A stretch of 64,000 bases of DNA from an uncultured Bacteriovoracaceae bacterium (GCA_950054155.1 CATLOT010000011.1:33672-97671), one strand, 5' to 3'; counted from the stretch's first letter, positions 34,261-43,127 are shown. Numbers and translations are program-made. Notes: generated by a model not told the origin, from the sequence alone.

Positions 34261-34986
34261 CTAATTCATTAAGGCCTGTGCTCTTTCTAGCTCGTGATTG
34301 ACTCGGTAGAGTTCATTTTCCATGCGGTGATTTATCTTTTTAAATTCTTTGGCATAGGTTTGGGCCTTCTTGAGCTCTTCTTCTAGATTTTCAACATAGT
34401 TTTTAAGCTCTTTATGGTCTTCTTTTAAACTTTCATATTCATCGTCTAATTTGATAAGAGCATGTTGAGAAAGACTGAGGTGGCTTTTTTGCTTAGAAAA
34501 GTCTTTTGAAAGCTTTTCATTCTCTTTGGTTTTCATCTCAATGACACGATTAAGAGAGCGGGTAAGTGTTGTGAGCTTTTCCACTTCTTCGCGGTAGTCA
34601 CATGACTTCTCTTTCCACTTTGTAATTTCTTTTTCAAGACCTTCAATAGTTTCTTCTTCGAGACTTCTTATCTTTTGCTGTGAGGACTGAAGAAGATCAA
34701 GGGAGTCAATATGCTGTTCAAACCAGTCTCTTTCACGGTTTTGCCAATCCCTTTGCAGTTCATCGATTTGATCATTCTTAGCCTGCAGGGCAATTTCTGT
34801 TTCGGTTAGCCTCTCTTTGAGAGTATCCACTTCACCTTGGCGCGCCTGCCAAACGGCCTGGTACATACCGGGGTTCTTCGTTTTTCGAAATAGACGAAAG
34901 ATTCCTTGATTATGATCAAGGAGGTTTTGAAAATTCTTGTAAATAGGCGAAAAGGGCCTTGAGCCTGATTTCCTGGCGTTTGTCAT
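34261..34986 (-). CDS. Coiled-coil protein, cytoplasmic, function unknown
   Basis: 241 residues. After a ~45-residue basic head, nearly the whole protein (about 50-240) is a Glu/Lys/Leu heptad pattern, a long coiled coil. No signal peptide or membrane helix is seen. AAGGAT is just before the ATG. It is divergent from the MotAB/FliG-like operon, with a 244-nt shared upstream region, and could be a cytoplasmic scaffold for that machine; this is inference from position only. Confidence 0.7.
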   Translation of the reverse strand: MTNARKSGSRPFSPIYKNFQNLLDHNQGIFRLFRKTKNPGMYQAVWQARQGEVDTLKERLTETEIALQAKNDQIDELQRDWQNRERDWFEQHIDSLDLLQSSQQKIRSLEEETIEGLEKEITKWKEKSCDYREEVEKLTTLTRSLNRVIEMKTKENEKLSKDFSKQKSHLSLSQHALIKLDDEYESLKEDHKELKNYVENLEEELKKAQTYAKEFKKINHRMENELYRVNHELERAQALMN

Positions 34987-35230
34987 ATCATCCTTCCTGA
35001 ATGAGTCTCTTCTTGATTATTATAGCAAAATTTACGTAGAGCGCCTTTCGCGAGGTGTTAAGTAGGGTTTTTAAAAATCGTCACTTTGGAGTATTAATTA
35101 TGAGGCTTTCTTCATAACTCTTAAGAAGTTGTGAAGGTCTCTTCGAAAAACCGGGTATTCTCTTCCGGTATTTAAGTATTCAAAAAAACAATGGAAAAGC
35201 GCATTACTATTTTAGTAAGGAGGCTTTTTT
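34987..35230. promoter_or_regulatory. Divergent upstream region of coiled-coil gene and motor operon
   Basis: 244 nt without a plausible gene. It has a small inverted repeat TTATGA / TCATAA (35098-35117), a doubled CCGGGTATT / CCGGTATTT near 35151-35182, and a strong ribosome site TAAGGAGG (35216-35223) seven nt before the 35231 ATG. I see no clear sigma-28 (flagellar) promoter and no certain sigma-70 pair. Confidence 0.5.
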
Positions 35231-35824
35231 ATGAAGCTTAAAATTTCTACATCTCTTTTAATGATCTTTGCTCTCTATGGTTGCTCGAGTGCTTCGCAAA
35301 TAGAAATTAATACACTGCCGGATAAATCGGTGGTGACAGTGATTGGAGAGAAGGGGGAGATCAAGACCCTTGGGGAAACGCCAATAAGGATGAGCCCGCA
35401 GCAGATTTTTCAAGGTTCAGATTTGGTGACACTTTCATTCAGTAAGAAAGGCTATCATGAACAAAAAGTTTTCTTTCCAAAGCCTGTCAGTAATTCCACG
35501 TCAACAGTTTCAATTAATTTGAAAAAAGAAATCAAACCCATTGAGAGAAATGACTTTGATGAGAGGATTCAAAAAGTTACTGAAAAGATTGTTAAGGCCC
35601 AGCGCTATCTTCAAAGCAAAAGTCTAAAAGAGTCCCAGCGTCTGCTTGAGGGGGTGGTTGATGAGTATCCTGAGCTTGGTGTTGCTCACGACCTCTTAGG
35701 GAATGTTTACTTTCTCATCAACAACAAGTCACAAGCTCTTTTTCATTATCGTAAAGCTAAGGAACTCTCAAGTTTCAATTCACAGCGAGAAAAAGTGATT
35801 CTTGATTTAGAGAGGGGGAATTAA
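35231..35824 (+). CDS. TPR lipoprotein with PEGA-like domain, first gene of motor operon
   Basis: 197 residues. The lipobox ALYGC (cysteine at position 18) marks a lipoprotein. Residues ~20-100 are beta-rich and resemble a PEGA-type domain (IEINTLPDKSVVTVIGEKG, FSKKGYHEQKVFF); residues ~110-197 are helical with TPR character (YLQSKSLKESQRLLEGVVD, LLGNVYFLINNKSQALFHYR). Such proteins scaffold envelope complexes; lipoproteins with TPRs belong to the Myxococcus gliding machine too. It abuts the MotA-like gene with no gap. Confidence 0.75.
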   Translation: MKLKISTSLLMIFALYGCSSASQIEINTLPDKSVVTVIGEKGEIKTLGETPIRMSPQQIFQGSDLVTLSFSKKGYHEQKVFFPKPVSNSTSTVSINLKKEIKPIERNDFDERIQKVTEKIVKAQRYLQSKSLKESQRLLEGVVDEYPELGVAHDLLGNVYFLINNKSQALFHYRKAKELSSFNSQREKVILDLERGN

Positions 35825-36598
35825 ATGAAAGTCATTCTTGGTTTTATCGTCATCACACTAGGCTTTGCTTTTTCACTTGATCATTTGAATCAAAGTGTTT
35901 CTCAGTATTGGGATGCCATCGCTTTTTTTATGGTTTTCTTTGGAACCTTAAGTGTGGCCGTCATCACATCACCTTCGCTAAAAGTTGGAAATATCTTCAA
36001 ATTTCTTATGAGAAGTTTATTTGCAGGAAAGTCGCTACGCGAGGATACCGTTAAAAATAGTCTCAACGTTTTAAAGGGACGAATTCCAACTGGAGAGCCT
36101 AGCCGAATTGACCAGCGTATTCTTCTTGATGGCTTTGAGCTCTTAAGACTTGGTTATAGCGCCGACAAAATCCGAGAAATATTAAGTAATAGAATTTACT
36201 ACTACATCCAAGATGCGAGCTCCGTCGCCCAGTGGATTCGAGGTCTTTCAAAATACCCACCAGCCTTTGGCCTTGCCGGTACTGTTCTTGGCCTTATTCA
36301 TCTGATGAAAGGTTTGTCAGAGGGTGCTGACCCCAAGGAGACCGGGGTTCGTATGGCGGTCGCCCTTGTGGCTACATTCTATGGGATTATTGTAGCTAAT
36401 GTCGTCACCAATCCCATCGGTGACAAACTTCTTAATAATGCTAAGGAAGATCAAAACTTAGCTGAAATTTCATTGGCAACGATTGTTATGATCGCTGAAA
36501 AAACAGACTATCTTACGGCGATTGAGCAGCTCAATAATTATATGCCTAATAAATTTAAGCAACTTGACTTCAATCAAGTGATGATGGATGCCTCATGA
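35825..36598 (+). CDS. MotA-like stator subunit
   Basis: 257 residues, MotA length. It has two N-terminal helices, a cytoplasmic loop (about 55-150, with RILLDGFELLRLGYSADKIRE), and the two C-terminal helices YPPAFGLAGTVLGLIHLMKG and VALVATFYGIIVANVV, which match the pore-forming TM3-TM4 of MotA including the functional proline. MotA and MotB form a 5:2 ion channel that turns ion flow into rotation of a FliG ring. The next gene overlaps by 4 nt and encodes the MotB partner. It could equally be called PomA if Na+ driven. Confidence 0.9.
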   Translation: MKVILGFIVITLGFAFSLDHLNQSVSQYWDAIAFFMVFFGTLSVAVITSPSLKVGNIFKFLMRSLFAGKSLREDTVKNSLNVLKGRIPTGEPSRIDQRILLDGFELLRLGYSADKIREILSNRIYYYIQDASSVAQWIRGLSKYPPAFGLAGTVLGLIHLMKGLSEGADPKETGVRMAVALVATFYGIIVANVVTNPIGDKLLNNAKEDQNLAEISLATIVMIAEKTDYLTAIEQLNNYMPNKFKQLDFNQVMMDAS

Positions 36599-37281
36599 GA
36601 AATAGTAATTTAAAGAGGGTCGACTTTTCAAATACCCATGAGGACACCGAAGGAACGTGGGCGATCAGTTATGGGGATATGATTACTCTTCTTTTGAGCT
36701 TCTTTGTGATCTTCTTCTCCTTTGATTACAAGAAAGAGAAAGAAGTTCGCCTTGATAATTCAGCCCTTGGAGAGTTGAGTGGCTTTGTCTTTAAAGGGGA
36801 GAGAGACATTACCAAAGTGGAAAACACTGTCCCGCAAGAAATCGTTGATACCTCATCTGTCGTTAAAAAGATTAGTGATGGAAAACTGATGGTCTTTTTT
36901 CCTCATTTAAGTTTCTTCGCAAGTGCTCAAACCACTTTGACTCCAGAAGGACGCAGTGTTGTGCGAGGATTTGCGAAGCAATACATGAAATACGCCGGAA
37001 AATTTAAAGTGAAGGTTATCGCCTATACGGATTCTCGAAAGGTGAGAGCAAGATACCATCACCGCTTTAAAGATAACCTTGAACTGAGTGTTCTCCGTTC
37101 TGTGGATGTAATGAGAACCCTAAAAGAATCAGGGGTTCCTGGGCGAAGAATTGAACTTGGAGGTCATGGGGTTCTTAATCCCAAATACCTTTCGCAACTT
37201 ATAGATAAACCTTTGAACCAGAAAGAAATTGAGAGCATTTCGAGAACTGTCGCATTTCTATTAATAAGGGAGGATGCTTAA
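36595..37281 (+). CDS. MotB-like stator subunit with OmpA peptidoglycan-binding domain
   Basis: 228 residues. A short cytoplasmic head, then one helix with WAISYGDMITLLLSFF, where Asp28 is the ion-binding aspartate of MotB. The periplasmic part has a plug-like linker and an OmpA/MotB domain (about 90-225: VKVIAYTDSRKV, LELSVLRSVDVM, RRIELGGHGVLNP) that anchors the stator to peptidoglycan. The usual GHTD is replaced by AYTD. It overlaps motA-like by 4 nt and is followed directly by the FliF-FliG-like gene. Confidence 0.9.
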   Translation: MRNSNLKRVDFSNTHEDTEGTWAISYGDMITLLLSFFVIFFSFDYKKEKEVRLDNSALGELSGFVFKGERDITKVENTVPQEIVDTSSVVKKISDGKLMVFFPHLSFFASAQTTLTPEGRSVVRGFAKQYMKYAGKFKVKVIAYTDSRKVRARYHHRFKDNLELSVLRSVDVMRTLKESGVPGRRIELGGHGVLNPKYLSQLIDKPLNQKEIESISRTVAFLLIREDA

Positions 37282-38952
37282 ATGGCAAACTCAATTAAAA
37301 CACTTCTAGTCATCTTTACCTTCTTCTCTTTCATCCCTATTGCTTATGGGGATCGTGTAATTGAGGTAGAACAGAGGATTAAAAACGATATTTCCTTCTT
37401 CCTCGATAAGTTTTCACCAGGGACAAAATTCTCCGTTCACGTCGAAGTTAAACCGCTTCGAAGAGTAAAAGAGGGGGGAGAAACTAGTAACCTGCCGTTT
37501 ATGGATGTTGAAGAGGAGGCGTTTCTAGACGAGTGGGATGATCCGAGCCTCAATGTTTTCACTCTCTATGGGCGCATAAAAGAGGCCCGTGTCTCTTTGA
37601 AACTTGAAAGTGGTGTGACGATTAATGATAAAGACGCGTTTGAACGTCAGCTCTTTAATGAGGTCAGTCTGGTCTCTGGACGTGATGTCTTGTCGATTAG
37701 CACAATGGCAGCACCTCTAGTAAAAGAAGATTTCAGTTGGCTAAAATACCGAGATGAATTCTTTCTGACTCTGTTTTTCTTTGCTCTCGCTGTTCTTTCT
37801 TACTCTGTGATCGCTGGCTTTAAACGCCTTTCTGGTGCACGCTCACAAGAGCCAAGTTCTCAAACACCTGTTGCTGCTCCTATAAGTCCTGTGAGAGCGA
37901 CCTCCGCGACACCTCTCAGTGGTGGGGGAACCATGATGAAAGGGGATCTTTTTTTACAGGACCCCACTAAAATCTCGGAAGTCGTTAAAGGGAAGATTAG
38001 CACTCTTATTGAAGGAGGACATTTTCCAACTCTTAGAGCGCTTCAAGTGCTGGAGGAACTTAATCATTCTGATAGTAAGGCCTTCTCCTTTATCGTTTTT
38101 GAATTTCCAAAAGAGTTTCAAAAGAGAATTTATCAATACGGAAAAGGTGAAAACTGGTTTAAAGGTTATACTGACTTTGGTCATGCAAGCAGTGAGGCCA
38201 TCCTGACTCTTGATAAGCTGATTAGAGAATCTAAGACCCATTTTTCTTATGAGTTTGAGCTGATGCTGATGTGCTTATGGCGATGCGGAGAAGAGATGAA
38301 AGAGGTTCTTAAGGGCATGGACTCTGAAAAAGCTTTCTTTGTCTTAAGCTTCTTTCCTAAGAATATGGCGATACCTCTTGCCAAAAGTATGTTTCCTGGA
38401 AAATGGGGTTATGTCTTAGACATCGAAAAGAAAGAGTGCCTTTTGAGTGAAACAGAGATTCGTGAGTTGACTGATGCAGCTCTAAGAAAGAGACCTCTCT
38501 TTGACTTTAATACCCTTAACGAATTTAAAGATAGAAAAGACCTCCTAACTTATCTTGATCATGCTGAACCCCATGAAGAGCGTGAGGTCTACACGATTGT
38601 CGGAGCTGATTCAGATCTTTCCTCCATTCGTCCACCGTTCTTTAAAGTCTTTGATCTCAGTGAAAATGAACTAAGGACTGTCTTTGAAGTCTATAGCATC
38701 GAAGAATGGGCTATCGCTCTCTTTAATGTCAATCATGCTGAAAGGGTGAAGTTTGTTAAGGTTCTCGATGAAAAAGAGCGCTATCTCTTTAGTCAAAGAT
38801 TAAAAGTACTCGGTCAAAGTGAGCTTGATCTCAATGAGAGGCTTCGTATGCGCAAGAATATAGCTCAGACCATTAGTGAATTATTAAGTAATAACGACAT
38901 GATTATCGGTGAGGAGGGGACAGATGATGAAATTGAAGCTGACGTTGCTTAG
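37282..38952 (+). CDS. FliF(C-terminal)-FliG-like fusion, putative rotor protein
   Basis: 556 residues. Signal-type helix (1-23); a periplasmic domain (24-155) whose EVEQRIKNDISFFLDKFSPG and VSGRDVLSISTMAAPL stretches look like the end of FliF before its second membrane helix; a helix at 159-181; a Ser/Pro/Thr linker (184-220); then a cytoplasmic part (228-556) resembling FliG. The last 110 residues follow FliG_C closely (FDLSENELRTVF, EEWAIAL, LFSQRLKVLG, NIAQTISELLSNNDMIIG). Positions of the FliG torque charges look altered. The gene follows MotA- and MotB-like genes without gaps. No flagellar genes are nearby. Homology is by eye and needs profile confirmation. Confidence 0.7.
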   Translation: MANSIKTLLVIFTFFSFIPIAYGDRVIEVEQRIKNDISFFLDKFSPGTKFSVHVEVKPLRRVKEGGETSNLPFMDVEEEAFLDEWDDPSLNVFTLYGRIKEARVSLKLESGVTINDKDAFERQLFNEVSLVSGRDVLSISTMAAPLVKEDFSWLKYRDEFFLTLFFFALAVLSYSVIAGFKRLSGARSQEPSSQTPVAAPISPVRATSATPLSGGGTMMKGDLFLQDPTKISEVVKGKISTLIEGGHFPTLRALQVLEELNHSDSKAFSFIVFEFPKEFQKRIYQYGKGENWFKGYTDFGHASSEAILTLDKLIRESKTHFSYEFELMLMCLWRCGEEMKEVLKGMDSEKAFFVLSFFPKNMAIPLAKSMFPGKWGYVLDIEKKECLLSETEIRELTDAALRKRPLFDFNTLNEFKDRKDLLTYLDHAEPHEEREVYTIVGADSDLSSIRPPFFKVFDLSENELRTVFEVYSIEEWAIALFNVNHAERVKFVKVLDEKERYLFSQRLKVLGQSELDLNERLRMRKNIAQTISELLSNNDMIIGEEGTDDEIEADVA

Positions 38953-39469
38953 TGTTTTCCTCTCTTCTTCCTGCTTTGCTGATAAGCTCGCCCTAGGGGG
39001 AGGGTATTATTCCATCAGTGCAAGTGTGGGCGAAAGAGAAACCTCCCTGGCGAGTGCTGGTGTTTTAAGCTTTCGCTACTCAAAGACTTTCATGTCTCTC
39101 TTTTCTTTAAATGTCGATTACTCGGTGCTAAGTGAAAGTTTATTTTCAGGCGATAAGAGCTACGGACCCCAAATTTCTCTATCCTATTTTCATTATGGAG
39201 CGGAGACGGCAAATAATATTGTCACCGATGGTTTTTCTCTCTCTAGCCTCAAGAAGCTCAATCCCTATGGGATCGTAGGATTTTCCCAGCGGGAATATCA
39301 GTCCATTGAATCCTCTTATTCCGGCTTCTTCTTAGGGGGAGGTGTTGAAATGGGCTTTAAAAATAATTTTGGCTTCTATACAGAATTAAAGTACTCCATG
39401 CTTGGAGGACCTAATAGTGGTGAGGTTAATGAAACCTTGCTAGGAGTAGGGGGCTTCTTAAACTTCTGA
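38924..39469 (+). CDS. Small outer-membrane beta-barrel protein of the motor operon
   Basis: 181 residues with a signal peptide ending SSSCFA; the cysteine there could also be read as a lipobox, though the sequence after it is a barrel. Alternating strands with Gly/Tyr/Phe (YYSISASVGE, LGGGVEMGFKN, YTELKYSMLGG) and a C-terminal phenylalanine suggest an eight-strand barrel. GAGGAGGGGA precedes the ATG at 38924, inside the end of the FliF-FliG-like gene, so translation is coupled. It may link the machine to the outer membrane. Confidence 0.75.
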   Translation: MMKLKLTLLSVFLSSSCFADKLALGGGYYSISASVGERETSLASAGVLSFRYSKTFMSLFSLNVDYSVLSESLFSGDKSYGPQISLSYFHYGAETANNIVTDGFSLSSLKKLNPYGIVGFSQREYQSIESSYSGFFLGGGVEMGFKNNFGFYTELKYSMLGGPNSGEVNETLLGVGGFLNF

Positions 39470-39470
39470 T

Positions 39471-42400
39471 ATGAAATTAGCTCAATTGATTTTCCTCGCT
39501 TTATTCTTCTTCTCATGTAACGGGGGCGGAGATGGCTTTTCGGGTTTGAATGACACTAATATAATTGATGATGATAGTTCTACGGCGATTGATGATGAAG
39601 CGATTGTTATTGAATCCTTTACGCCTGCGAGTGATCCTGTTGTCCTGACTTCTACTGGCAGCGCAACTTTGGCTATTCAAATCAATAGCGGGGCTGGCGC
39701 TGTAAATTACAAGTACCTCCTTGATAATGTCGTTGTCCAAGATAGTTCCTCTTCTTTTTATCTTATTGATGCTACTGGGATTGCTTCAGGGAATCATGTG
39801 GTCAAGGTGATTGCCACCAATTCTGTCGGCAGCGAAGAGAAGAGCTTTAATGTGCGTAAGAATTCGCCTCCAAGTGTAAGCCTCGATTCCAACACTTCTC
39901 AGACCATCAATTGTGTTTCCGATACCTTTACTTTACAAATTGCCGCAACAGACCCTGATGGAGACTCCTTAAGTTTTGACTTTCTTCTTAATGGGGGAAG
40001 TGGCAGCTCCTTTTTAACAACATCCAGTGGACTCTCTAGTGCGAGCGCGGTGTTTGACCCCAATTGTTCACTCTCTGGTAGTAATACCGTAACGATTAGA
40101 GTTACTGATCAAAATGGGGAATCAAGCGATTATTCCATGGCCGTAACAGTAACTAACCCCAATGTGGCCAGTGTGGATAGTTTTTCTCCAACGGCTGACC
40201 CTGTCGTGATCTTAAGTAATGAGACCAAGAGTTTTCTCATTAGTGCCTCTGGAAATCCACCATTGGCCTATTCATGGGGAATTAACCCAGGAAGTACTCT
40301 TGTGACATGTAACAACTCATCTTCTTGTGACGTCTCTGGTGGGGATTTTACACCCGGCAATTACATTTTAAGTGCGACCGTAACGGACTCACTTTCAACG
40401 AGTGACACAAAGGCATTTAACGTTACGATAAACGATAGGCCACAAATAAGTTTTAGTTTTCCAAGTAATGCTGAAACAGTGAAAATGAATTGTTCATCCT
40501 CAAAAAACTTTCAAATTCAAGTGAGTGATCTTAACCACTCTGATGGGCAGAGCTTTTCCATTGAATGGTTTGTGGATGGTCTATCTAACGCTGCTCTTTC
40601 AAACACCAATAATTTAGCGGTCCATCCTATGACTAGTGACGCCACCTTTTCACCCAATTGTTCAAGCTTGCTCATTGGTGATCACAAAATTAAAGCCGTT
40701 GTAAGCGATGGATTTGAGAATCAAGAAATCGAGTGGGATGTTAGTGTCAATTATTTTAGTGATGAATGTAATAACCTCTCCTCTGGAGAGATTTGTACCA
40801 TTTCTGGATTACTCGGTCAGGGTTCAGGGCTAAGTACTGATAGTGATAATGATCAAGTAAGGGTGACACCTGAATTCCTTGCTTCCTATCCTAGTGGTGG
40901 CTACTTTTTTACGGATGGTTATCGTCATGCCGTCTGGTTTTATAATGACACAAGTTCACCTGTCACTGTCTTTGGAAAAAGTGTGGCGGCGAAAACTCTG
41001 ATCTCCCTCTTTGGTCAAACTCAGTGGGGAGTAGGGACAGATGGCCAAAGTTTTAATAATTACTATCTCAGAGATCCTCGCGGTATTGCTTATTCTACTG
41101 TCGAAAATGCTCTCTATGTTGCTGATCAGAATAACAATCGCATTGTGCGCTTTAATTCTAGTGGTCAGGGCTACCGATGGGCCGGTGGTGGTTCTTCTAA
41201 TGTTGATGGCGATCCGAGAAAGTCACATAAGTGTAATGACCCCATCGGAATTGATCTCGATGATGCCAACGGTTTACTCTTTTCATCTTGCTATTCAAAT
41301 ACTAACGGCGCTGATGGAACGGTAAAAGTTTTTCAAACCGGTGCTGATATAGGTAACACTGTCGTTCGTTATAGCGGGAATGCAGCGACGAATGGGTCTA
41401 CGGGAATTGGGGGAAGCGCTCGCTTTGCTCGTAGTCGGACAGTGAAGGTTGATCCTAATGCGCGTCTTGTTTATTTTGGAGATGATCAGCGTTGTCGTAT
41501 TATGGTCGCGAGTTATGGGGACAGTGGCTCTTTCTATAGCGGTGCTGTCACGGTATCTAGTGGAAATGCTGTTCGGCTGACCAATAATAGCGCCTGTGGG
41601 GAAAACTATAATCGTCTTTATACAGACACAGGAGCACGAATCAGAGTTTATGATATTGCACCCTTTAACGAGGGCGGGGTGACGAAGGGACTCTTTTTCA
41701 CCAACTACAATAGGCACGTCATCAATTTCTTAAATTTTACAGGTTCTGCTATTACATTAGGGGGACAAACGATTGGGGCCAATCGCTACGATCGTGTCTT
41801 TGGTACTAATAATAGTGCGGATTACGCCCGTGGTGTACCAGCCTATACAAGTTCACTTCTTAGAAATCCCTATGGCATTAGACAAATTGGAAGCACACTC
41901 TATATCGCCGATCGTGGAAATAATCGTCTAAGCTATCTGGATGTGAGCACAGGTAATGGTGCGACGGGGGATATTGTCGGAAACCTACCAGTCGGAGATT
42001 ACGATGATGAACTTCCTAAGAATTCAAACTTGAGACGATACAATCGACCACGAGATTTAACTTTTAATAATGGTTTAATCTATGTTGCCGATAGTGCCAA
42101 TAGAAGAATTCGCTCTCTTAACGTTACAACTGGTGAGGTGTTGACTGTTATAGGAAGAGGCGCTTATGGCAACGCTAATACCAATCCTGAAGATCCCCTT
42201 GATGTGTACTTTCAAGATATGGGGCAGATTGATGTCTCAAGTGATGGCAATAGTCTTCTCTATGCTGATGGTAATGGAGGAAATGGGGCAAATCGAAACT
42301 GTATGGTGCGCCTCTTTAACTCAAGTGGGAGCAGTGAAAGTCTCTATGGGCTCTCTATTGATAATAACAAAGTCACAACTGTTGCAGGTAACTTTCCTCT

Positions 42401-43127
42401 TGGATGCAATACTTGGAATAGTGGTACCTATAATAATGGGGCGGCGATAAGTGCTAGGCTTGATCGCCCTTGGGGTGTGATGAGTCTTGATGATCAAAGC
42501 TCATTCTATATGTCTTCCTATGACTCAAGTTGTATCTACGAAGTTGATAGTTCAGGAATTATCAATGAAAGGATAGGTCAGTGTAATTCAACAGGGGATG
42601 TCAGTGGAGCTTTTGCAAGTGCTAAGCTCCTTAGACCTGGTCCCTTGGTTAAAGATAGTGATGCAAGTCTTGCGAGTGTTGGAAACTTCTTTATTGTTGA
42701 TCGCTACCTCAACACCAATAGCTATATAAAGTACGCTAATTTTAGTGGTGCTGATGTTGATATTTTTGGTCTTACTATTCCTAGTGGAGAAGTGGGAAAG
42801 GTAATCTCAACAGATGGTTACAGCGGAGATGTCGCAACCTTTGAGGATCAGATCTGTTACTCTCAAGGCGCAAATGCCAATGGTCATCAATATCCTCATA
42901 ATGTCATTTGTCTTGACCGCAATACTGGAGTGACGACTCTTCGTGTGGGGAAAATTTCAGCGAGTACAGTAAAGTGCGCGACCCCTCAATATGATGAAGA
43001 AGAAGGTGTTTTGGCCACATCTGCAAGTCTGTGTGGCCCTTGGGGATTGACCTTTGATAGTGAGGGGAATCTCTATATCGCTGAGTATATTTCTAATAAT
43101 ATCCGAATGGTGAAGCGCTGGTACTAA
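39471..43127 (+). CDS. Giant lipoprotein with Ig/PKD-like domains and NHL beta-propeller
   Basis: 1218 residues. The lipobox FFFSC marks a lipoprotein. Residues ~35-430 hold about four Ig/PKD-like beta domains, each with a SFTPASDPVV-type or SFSPTADPVV-type opening and paired cysteines. Residues ~440-1218 hold at least six NHL-type blades, for example LRDPRGIAYSTVENALYVAD, LRNPYGIRQ, YNRPRDLTFNNGLIYVAD, LDRPWGVMS and CGPWGLTFDSEGNLYIAE. It is probably surface-exposed and may bind protein or polysaccharide. It is the last gene of the operon, 1 nt after the barrel gene, and overlaps the convergent Nfu gene by 3 nt. Confidence 0.88.
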   Translation: MKLAQLIFLALFFFSCNGGGDGFSGLNDTNIIDDDSSTAIDDEAIVIESFTPASDPVVLTSTGSATLAIQINSGAGAVNYKYLLDNVVVQDSSSSFYLIDATGIASGNHVVKVIATNSVGSEEKSFNVRKNSPPSVSLDSNTSQTINCVSDTFTLQIAATDPDGDSLSFDFLLNGGSGSSFLTTSSGLSSASAVFDPNCSLSGSNTVTIRVTDQNGESSDYSMAVTVTNPNVASVDSFSPTADPVVILSNETKSFLISASGNPPLAYSWGINPGSTLVTCNNSSSCDVSGGDFTPGNYILSATVTDSLSTSDTKAFNVTINDRPQISFSFPSNAETVKMNCSSSKNFQIQVSDLNHSDGQSFSIEWFVDGLSNAALSNTNNLAVHPMTSDATFSPNCSSLLIGDHKIKAVVSDGFENQEIEWDVSVNYFSDECNNLSSGEICTISGLLGQGSGLSTDSDNDQVRVTPEFLASYPSGGYFFTDGYRHAVWFYNDTSSPVTVFGKSVAAKTLISLFGQTQWGVGTDGQSFNNYYLRDPRGIAYSTVENALYVADQNNNRIVRFNSSGQGYRWAGGGSSNVDGDPRKSHKCNDPIGIDLDDANGLLFSSCYSNTNGADGTVKVFQTGADIGNTVVRYSGNAATNGSTGIGGSARFARSRTVKVDPNARLVYFGDDQRCRIMVASYGDSGSFYSGAVTVSSGNAVRLTNNSACGENYNRLYTDTGARIRVYDIAPFNEGGVTKGLFFTNYNRHVINFLNFTGSAITLGGQTIGANRYDRVFGTNNSADYARGVPAYTSSLLRNPYGIRQIGSTLYIADRGNNRLSYLDVSTGNGATGDIVGNLPVGDYDDELPKNSNLRRYNRPRDLTFNNGLIYVADSANRRIRSLNVTTGEVLTVIGRGAYGNANTNPEDPLDVYFQDMGQIDVSSDGNSLLYADGNGGNGANRNCMVRLFNSSGSSESLYGLSIDNNKVTTVAGNFPLGCNTWNSGTYNNGAAISARLDRPWGVMSLDDQSSFYMSSYDSSCIYEVDSSGIINERIGQCNSTGDVSGAFASAKLLRPGPLVKDSDASLASVGNFFIVDRYLNTNSYIKYANFSGADVDIFGLTIPSGEVGKVISTDGYSGDVATFEDQICYSQGANANGHQYPHNVICLDRNTGVTTLRVGKISASTVKCATPQYDEEEGVLATSASLCGPWGLTFDSEGNLYIAEYISNNIRMVKRWY

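Noticed and set aside
35825..37281. MotA/MotB-like pair as a Zorya anti-phage system
   Set aside because: Zorya has ZorA and ZorB followed by ZorC/D or ZorE (helicase, nuclease). Here the neighbours are a FliF-FliG-like protein, an outer-membrane barrel and lipoproteins, with no nuclease or helicase.
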